Below are positions 57,600 to 64,000 of a stretch of DNA of 64,000 nt, piece by piece. A model generated the notes under the pieces. That model had not been told where the DNA came from. It searched no databases and saw only the letters and a list, made by a program, of their open reading frames with translations. The stretch is from NCBI GenBank assembly GCA_039519185.1, contig CM076851.1, forward strand, positions 34,641,799 through 34,705,798, in the 5' to 3' direction. Numbering within the stretch: position 1 is the first letter of the stretch; every line of letters begins with the position of its first letter. Origin of the DNA: Astragalus membranaceus (lineage: Eukaryota > Streptophyta > Magnoliopsida > Fabales > Fabaceae). Position numbers and translations under genes: made by a program.

Positions 57600-57818
57600 G
57601 ATAGCGATTGATCTTGTTATCGTTACTTTTCTCTAGATGTTGGATGCCAAACACTTTGATATTTTGATGATGAGTATGTTACATATTTTGTAGTTTCTCT
57701 AGATGTTGGATGCCAAATACTTTGATGATGACTATGGTATCTATTTTGTAGTTTCTCTAGATGTTAGATGCCACACACTTTGATCTGTTGTTCTGATTAG
57801 TTATGGTATTTTGTATTT

Positions 57819-58388
57819 GGCTTAATTACAGTTTTGGTCCCCCTATTATGACCAACTCACGATTTTGGTCCCTAAAGTTTTAATTTGACGATTTTGGTCC
57901 CCCTATTTTCCCAATTTGAAAAATCATAGTCCCCCTGTTAAATTTTGACTGACTTATCCTACGTGGCAGCCCACGTGGACTGCCACGTAGGCACACCCCC
58001 CCACCCCCCCACCCACCCCCACCCCCCACCTTCTTCTTCGCGCTCAACCTCTCCACTGTTCCTCTTCCCCTCCCACCACCCCCCTCCGTGAACCTCTCAT
58101 CTCCACGGCGCCGTTCCCCACTCTCTCTTCTCCCACCGTTTGCTCTCTCTCCCTCAAACGTGACTCCGTTTTTGTCTCCCCCCGATCTCCTCTCACGCGG
58201 AGGGTGGGGGGTGTGCCTACGTGGCAGTCCACGTGGGCTGCCACGTAGGATAAGTCAGTCAAAATTGAACAGGGGGACTATGATTTTTCAAATTGGGAAA
58301 ATAGGGGGACCAAAATCGTCAAATTAAAACTTTAGGGACCAAAATCGTGAGTTGGTCATTATAAGGAGACAAAAACTGTAATTAAGCC
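57819..58388. mobile_element. Mutator-type long-TIR MITE, copy 2 (nested in CACTA C)
   Basis: Same family as 9892-10811: it begins GGCTTAATTACAGTTTTGG and has near-identical inverted repeats. The flanking 9-bp duplication is TTTGTATTT (57810-57818 and 58389-58397). The core is shorter (570 bp in total) and pyrimidine-rich, and lacks the long CCCCACC tract of copy 1. Confidence 0.93.
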
Positions 58389-58862
58389 TTTGTATTTTGA
58401 TTGGTAATAGGTGAATATTAGCAGGTGTGGAAAGCAAAGTAGGCTGTCACTTTTTTTTAAAAAAAAAAACCCAATTATTAGCGTCGGCTACACGGACGCT
58501 AGAGTGTTGTTGACTTTTTCTTTGGTTGACTTTAGCGTCGGCCAAACGGACGCTATATCATTTTGTAGACTTTTCTTTAGTTGACTTTAGCGTCGGCTAA
58601 ACCGACGCTAATATTAAATTGTTGACTTCCCAAGCGTTGACTGTAGCGTCGGCCTTGTCATTAGTGTCGGCTTTAGCGTGGGCTTAGCCGACGCTAATTA
58701 GCGTCGGTCTAAATATACGGGACGCTACGGATTAGCTTCGGCCCTTTTAGCGTCCACACGAGGCCGACGCTAATCCGACTCTAACTCACTATTAGCGTCC
58801 ATTTCAAGTGTTTTAGCGTGGGCTTCTGGCCTACACTAAAACCTGTTTTTCTAGTAGTGAAC

Positions 58863-59065
58863 AACAACAGACGCCCCTCTACCCTCGTTCAACAACAACA
58901 ACAACAACAACAAACGCTCTCACCCTCTACCCTCTCACCCTCTCTACTTCTTCAACAACAATGTGGTAGGGTTCTGCTAGGAATTGGCGTTGAGTAGGTT
59001 CTCTTCTTTGCACATTTCAAAAGGCTCGTGTTGGCTTTTTGCAATTTCGACATAGTGAAATTTTG
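58863..59065. other. Short flank with (CAA)n tract
   Basis: A CAACAA run at about 58889-58913 and pyrimidine-rich sequence. It is probably the continuation of the element split by CACTA C. No gene. Confidence 0.4.
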
Positions 59066-59073
59066 GTTCCAAC

Positions 59074-59935
59074 CATAGTTATCAGAACCGGACCGGACCA
59101 GCCGGCCGGACCGGTCCGACCGGGACCCGGTGCCCTTCCCGGGCCGGACAGTGTGCAGAACCGGATATGCAGTTGGACCGGATGACCCGGCCGGGTCGAT
59201 GATAAACCCGGTGGTCCGATCGGTCACATGACCCGGGCCGGGTTGCATGTTCGCTGATTTTAGTTTTTTTTTTTGGTTGGAACCTCCCATTTTCGCAGAA
59301 TTTAGTTTTTTTTTTTAAGCTTCTAGTTTAGAAATGAAACAAAACATGAAACCTGTAGGTGAGTAATAGCAAGCATTACCACTACACTACAAACAGTTTG
59401 TTGATAAAGATTTGCTTTTATATTATATATACAATGCGCTAAAAATATCTGCACTTAATATTTGTTTGCTTATATTTTTTTATTGCTTCATCGTCTTTGG
59501 CTTGCTTATATATTAATATTATGCATTACCAATGCTTCTTTATTTTTAATACAATAGCCGGTTTAAATAACAATAATAATTATGTTTAATATTTAACTAC
59601 TATTAGTCCAATAGTTGTTTTTTTTACAATAGTCCAATAGTTTTTTTTTTTGACTCGGTCCAATAGTTGTTGGTCGTCGGAAATAAAATATCTATATTTA
59701 TAATTATAATTATAAATACAAATTATAATAAAATTTCTATATTAATAAATGTATACAAGACAATATATTTATAATTATAAATACAAATACTTTCTTAGTA
59801 TATATTATAATTTTTTAAATTTATTTAATATAGACCGGGTCATGCGGTCCGACTAGAGACCCGCCGGTCCGACCCCGGGCCCAGTGACTCAGTGCCTTGA
59901 CCGGGTCGATGGCCGGTCCGGGTCTGATAACAATG
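59074..59935. mobile_element. hAT-type non-autonomous element
   Basis: The termini are CATAGTTATCAGAACCGG and CCGGGTCTGATAACAATG (one or two mismatches as inverted repeats). A perfect 8-bp duplication GTTCCAAC flanks them (59066-59073 and 59936-59943). Both ends are very rich in ACCGG/CCGGT words, while the centre is AT-rich. A minus-strand frame over the left end is a by-product of this composition. Confidence 0.88.
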
Positions 59936-59943
59936 GTTCCAAC

Positions 59944-60200
59944 TTTAGCGCTTGGTTTCTACTAGGTTTTCTTGGTGCGTCTTCGGCACCGTATTGGTTC
60001 TAGGATTTCATTAGGTGAGTTTCTATTCTTTCTCATCTTAGATGTCCAATATTCAAACACCAACATCCTTTTTAGTCTTCAATGACTTTTATTAAGTTTG
60101 GTCAAATTTGGGTTGTTGGATTCCCTTCTGATATGACCTTTCGTCTCATTAAAAAAATCACTTATTATTTTACCATTTTTTTATAATTCTCTTAGCACGC
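59944..60200. other. Flank of the copia remnant
   Basis: No gene recognised. Probably debris between the hAT-type element and the copia fragment. Confidence 0.4.
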
Positions 60201-61640
60201 TTACCAAAAATTGAAAATCCATTTCACTCCAATTCTTTTAGCTTGTTTTGGAAGTGTGGTAGGCTCCCAAGTATTGTTTCTTTCTATAGACTCTATCTCA
60301 TTGTCCATTGCTTTCCTCCAAACTTCTTGTTTTGAAGCTTCTTCATAAGTCACGGGATCTTCTTCAATGTTTGGACCAAACATCACAAGATTCAGTAATT
60401 CTTCCTCAGTGTGGACACCAAAGGCAGTATCTTAATCATCAAGCCATGTAGGTGGTTTCCTAGCCCTCCCTTGAGGCAAGCTTGGGCTAGGATCATTTTC
60501 ATCAGTTCCTGTTTCTGCCCCAACTTCCTCTGTATTCTGAGTATCTGTTGTCACAGTTGGTGTTGAGCCCCTATCATCACTCAGGTCACAGTTGTTTCTC
60601 TCACAGGATTCATCAATCACCATCTCACCTCTACCTTGATCCCTTTCTGATCTCTCTGTCTCACTGTCCCAATTCCACTTTTCTCCTTCTTAGAATATAA
60701 CATCTCTGCTGATAACAATCGTTTTGGACACAGGATCATAAAGCCTATAGGCTTTTGATTCTTCACTAGTGCCAAGGAGCACACACTTAGCACTCTTATC
60801 ATCCAATTTCTTTCTCTTCACATCTGGTATATGAGTGTGAGCAATGCACCCAAATACCCTAAAATGCTTCACTGAAGGCTTTATACCACTCCAGCTTTCT
60901 TCTGGTGTGACATCAGATAGAGCAGCAGTTGGACACCTATTCAAGACATAAATTGCCCAGTTCATAGCTTAGGGCCAGAAACTCTTTGGCATTCCCTTTC
61001 CTGCTAGCACGCTTCTTACCGTCTCTAGGAGGGTTCTATTCTTTCTTTCATCTACTCCATTCTGCTGTGGAGTATAAGCAGCAGTGAGGTGCCTCTTTAT
61101 ATCATTCTCTTCACAGTATTGCTTAAAATCATGAGAGTTGAACTCTCCTCCCCTGCCAGTTCTCAAAAAACTGATAACTTCATTTGACTCTTTTTCAACC
61201 TTTGTTCTAAAGATTTTGAAACACTTAAGTGCCTCAGACTTTTCAGCCAGAAAGAATACCCATGATTTCCTACTAAAATCATCAATGAAGGTTAGAATGT
61301 ACCTTCTTTTGCTGCTCGACTCAGGTGTAATTGGACCACAGATGTCTGAGTGGATTAGTTCTAGCTTTCTGGTGGCTCTCCACTTGCTTGTCTTAGGGAA
61401 AGACTCTCTATGCTGCTTCCCTGTCATGCAGGCAGTACATGTTTGTGAAGATTCTTCTATGTCAGGCAGTCCAGTCACCATTTCTTTCTGCTTCAGAGTT
61501 TTGAGTCCCTTCAAATTTAGATGCCCATATCTACAATGCCATAGATATGTTTTGTCTTCACTTACTGTTTGGAGGCATGCATGTGGCAATGCACTTGCCA
61601 CAATAAGGAACAATTGATTTCCAGAGATCTTGGACACCAT
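60201..61640 (-). pseudogene. Ty1/copia polyprotein fragment (integrase and start of reverse transcriptase)
   Basis: Read on the minus strand, the order is a GAG-pre-integrase zinc motif (LWHCRYGHLNLKGL, CTACMTGKQHRESF) and then the integrase core (LIHSDICGPI with the first D, YILTFIDDFSRKSWVFFL, FLRTGRGGEFNSHDF, PQQNGVDERKNRTLLE). The integrase C-terminal part is AIYVLNRCPTAALSDVTPEESW with VFGCIAHTHIPDVKR. Last is the start of the reverse transcriptase (EVWRKAMDNEIESIERNNTW). The second catalytic Asp, normally in an RTDRGGEF motif, is glycine. In-frame TAA codons at about 60970, 60690 and 60432 interrupt it. It begins abruptly where the CACTA at 61645 inserted and ends at 60201 without the rest of the reverse transcriptase. 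Confidence 0.92.
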
Positions 61641-61644
61641 AAGC

Positions 61645-64000
61645 CACTACAAGAAAAGTTGGTTTTTTCGGCAGGCAAAATCCGCCGGAAAAGTCAAAAA
61701 TCCGCCGAAAATTTGGACTTTCCGGCGGATTTTTCTCGCCGGTAGCCAGCTCGAAGCAAACAGTTTCCGGCGGATTTTGTGGCGCCGAAAAATCCGCTCG
61801 AAACTCCAAAAAAAATCGCATAACATTACCGGCGGAATATCCTCTGGAAATCCCGCCGAAAATCCCGTTAAATCCGCCGGAAAAAACCTTGTTAAATCTT
61901 GTTAAATCCGCCGGAAAAACTTTTAAAAAAAAAAAAAAAACCGTCGGAAAATCCGTTAAATCCGCAGGAATTTTTTTTTTAAAAAGACATCCGCTGGAAA
62001 AACCTTGAAATCTGTCGGATACTGCTGGGGGTGCTTGTATCGCTGGTATTGTTGTTGCTGGCGGTGCTGAACCTGCTGCGGTGGATACTGCTGGGAATAC
62101 TGGGGTGCATACTGCTGGAAATACTGGGGCTGAGGCTACGGCCGAAATGCACCGCCGAAATACTGCTGCAGCAGGTAGGAAGGCATATGTGATGATGATG
62201 GCCTCGAGTGCTGAGACATCAGCTGATCCTGCAAAAGCTTAAAGCGACCAGTACTCTCTGATCCAAAATGTGAAGATAGACTCGAAAATAATGCTTGTTC
62301 TGAAAGCAGTCGGTCCAATACCACCAGATCCTACGATACGATTACTCTTTTGGGGACCAACTGCTCTATCCCAAATATCACGAGCTACGCTAGCCTCCTC
62401 CTCAGGATCGATATCTGTCCCACTGCTCTGCTGTGACTCATGGTACTCAGCCAGCCCATCCCGGAAGCTCTCCTGAAAAAAATATCCCAACAAAGAAATA
62501 AATAACTAATTATTATTAATAATATATAATATAATAAAAACAATATATATATATATATATATATAAAGATAAATATAAATAATAAACATTAATATATAAT
62601 TGTAAAACTAGTTTTACCTGAATATTCCTCGCCCGATCTGTAGCAAACTCACCAGTGTCCTTTCGCATATGAAGGTAGCGATGCAACTCAGGCAAAAGTG
62701 ATTGTCCTTTGATGCATCGCCTCCTATATATACATATAGTGTTATTAATTAATACACATGAAAATTACTAGTTAATTATAAATAATTAATTAATCAAGTA
62801 ATAAAGTAATAAATTTACGAAACGCCTGTGATGGGTTGCAGTATTAACACTCCCCTTTGTGTGTATGCAGCCACCTTTTTCAGAAGCACGGTTCTTCTTG
62901 GCTTTCTCACAATAATTCTTAAATTCTAGTGTTTCCCAATACTCTCTGAACCAAGCCGAAGTTCAGTCTCCCATATAAGATGACTTCACATTCTTAATGC
63001 GCGCATCCCGAGTAATTCACAACAGCGATGGGAACATCTCTTTTGGAACACTCTCTCAACTTCTTTTTGCTGCTCTGGTAACCACGTACATTTTTCCTAT
63101 TTAAGAAAATTTACAATGATGTTAATAAGACAAATTAATTAATCAAGTCAATAAGATAATAAAAAAATTAATTATTTCGTAGAACAACTTACCAAGAATG
63201 ATCTTAACATCCTCGCAATTGCCTCTTTATCTTTTCTAACCGCCGTCCAATTCTTCCAGGTGCCGGTGAAATTCTCCTTAATTGTTTTTGTGATGGCGGT
63301 AGCTGTAGCCTTCGAAGGAAGAAACCTGTATTACATTAAAAAAAGATGAATTTTATTACACCAAATTATATAAGTTATATAAAAGGCAACAAAAATAAAT
63401 TAATAAATAATAATATATAATACTTATGAATCGCCAGCAGTCTTCACTATGATACGACCATCAGCTGTATACCTCACCACCTCCTGGTTAACAGTAAATG
63501 TGCGTACCCCATCTGCATCAACATCTATCGGGGCTAAGCCCTCAGTACCATCAGGAATCACTGGCTGCCCTGCAGTACTACTACTAGCACCCTCAAACCC
63601 AGGTGGTGGCAAATATCTGCCACCAGAAACAACAACACGAGCAGGTTGACGACGACGCCCTAGGCGGGTAGAAGTCTTCCTCTTGCTAGTGCTGGCGTCA
63701 TCACCCGTGACAGGTGGAGGAACATATGTGTCGTCATGATCGGATCCTGAGTGAGACGATGCCATGACTGTATCTAGACATATACATTTAAACAAACAAA
63801 CATATACTAAACAAGGTTAACATAAACATACTAAACAAAAATATATAAACATACTAATTAAACAAACATAAATTACATCCTTGATTAAAAATAGGTTAAC
63901 ATATATTGTAGAAACATCAAATAACTAATTGGAATCCCATTCATTCTCAAAATCATCATCATTAGAGGAGTGAAATCTTGATACACCAATGTGGTCTGTT
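61645..64000 (-). mobile_element. CACTA element D, right end outside the window
   Basis: The left terminus CACTACAAGAAAAGTTGG starts at 61645, preceded by AGC (candidate duplication). The subterminal block to about 62010 is dense in ATCCGCCGGAAA words, related to those of element A. A TNPA-like gene lies on the minus strand at 62136-63765. The element was inserted into the copia remnant. Confidence 0.85.
62136..63765 (-). pseudogene. TNPA-like CACTA protein (Transposase_24 type), exons on the minus strand
   Basis: The likely start is the ATG at 63765 (MASSHSGSDHDDTYVPPPV). Exon 1 to about 63430 is low-complexity, with RKTSTRLGRRRQPARVVVSG and FTVNQEVVRYTADGRIIVK. The next exon (about 63326-63192) reads FLPSKATATAITKTIKENFT with GTWKNWTAVRKDKEAIARML, the conserved core. 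A third (about 63100-62820) includes CTWLPEQQKEVERVF and IVRKPRRTVLLKKVAAYTQR but contains stops, so it is damaged or spliced differently. Then comes ESFRDGLAEYHESQQSSGTD and VARDIWDRAVGPQKSNRIVG (62480-62300). A Q/Y/P-rich tail follows, interrupted by a TAG near 62136. Function by family: binding of the element's subterminal repeats. Confidence 0.75.

Larger units (their letters stand above)
51631..58859 (+). mobile_element. CACTA element C, complete ends, TNP2 mostly lost
   Basis: The 7.2-kb element has termini CACTACTAGAAAA (51631) and TTTTCTAGTAGTG (ending 58859). They are flanked by a 3-bp duplication AAC (51628-51630 and 58860-58862). Subterminal blocks (51655-51845 and 58475-58835) are made of TAGCGTCGGC and GCCGACGCTA words. 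The plus-strand coding region holds a leftover transposase-associated domain and a TNPA-like gene, but not the TNP2 catalytic domain. A Mutator-type MITE sits inside at 57819-58388. Confidence 0.93.

Overview
The window is plant nuclear DNA, very probably from a legume. It is AT-rich and intron-containing. It carries TATA-type promoters, a nuclear tRNA-His, a nicotianamine synthase, a GRAS regulator, a two-domain defensin-like secreted peptide, and a dense load of plant-type transposable elements (CACTA, Athila and TAT gypsy, copia, hAT, Mutator-type MITEs, a Helitron). The legume assignment is an inference from the style of the GRAS, NodGS-like and defensin-like sequences; no single feature proves the species.

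Layout. 1-6451: right-hand part of a CACTA (En/Spm) element with a broken TNP2-type transposase gene on the minus strand, a long inverted repeat of a coding fragment, and a CACTA terminus at 6451. 6854-7324: solo LTR. 7818-8780: nicotianamine synthase (minus), with a MITE just upstream of its TATA box. 9892-11382: two long-TIR Mutator-type MITEs inserted at almost the same AT-rich site. 14717-17765: two-exon GRAS gene whose intron holds a hAT-type insertion. 19287-20353: solo Athila-like LTR. 20380-21841: truncated Mutator-type MITE. 23258-23329: tRNA-His(GTG).

24756-39304 is a three-level nest. A TAT-type Ty3/gypsy element (350-bp LTRs) is interrupted by an Athila element (1.2-kb LTRs, about 3 percent diverged). 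The Athila is itself interrupted by a 309-bp hAT MITE with an 8-bp target duplication. 39539-42273 is a non-autonomous Helitron filled with a tandem array that shows higher-order repeat structure.

43319-43871: RNase H fragment. 44674-45143: defensin-like gene. 45400-50522: CACTA element bounded by GAC duplications, with no recognisable transposase. It carries a multi-exon captured fragment of a FluG/NodGS (MtN6-like) amidohydrolase gene. 51631-58859: another complete CACTA element (duplication AAC) with TNPA-like exons but almost no TNP2 gene, and a nested Mutator-type MITE. 59074-59935: hAT-type element. 60201-61640: decayed copia polyprotein (minus), interrupted by a fourth CACTA that starts at 61645 and runs off the right edge.

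The functional host genes appear to be NAS, the GRAS factor, tRNA-His and the defensin-like peptide. Everything else recognisable is mobile DNA or its by-products. The two most noteworthy structures are the transposon hairpin at 5463-6037, placed so that a nearby TATA box could drive a double-stranded RNA, and the gene-capturing CACTA at 45400-50522.
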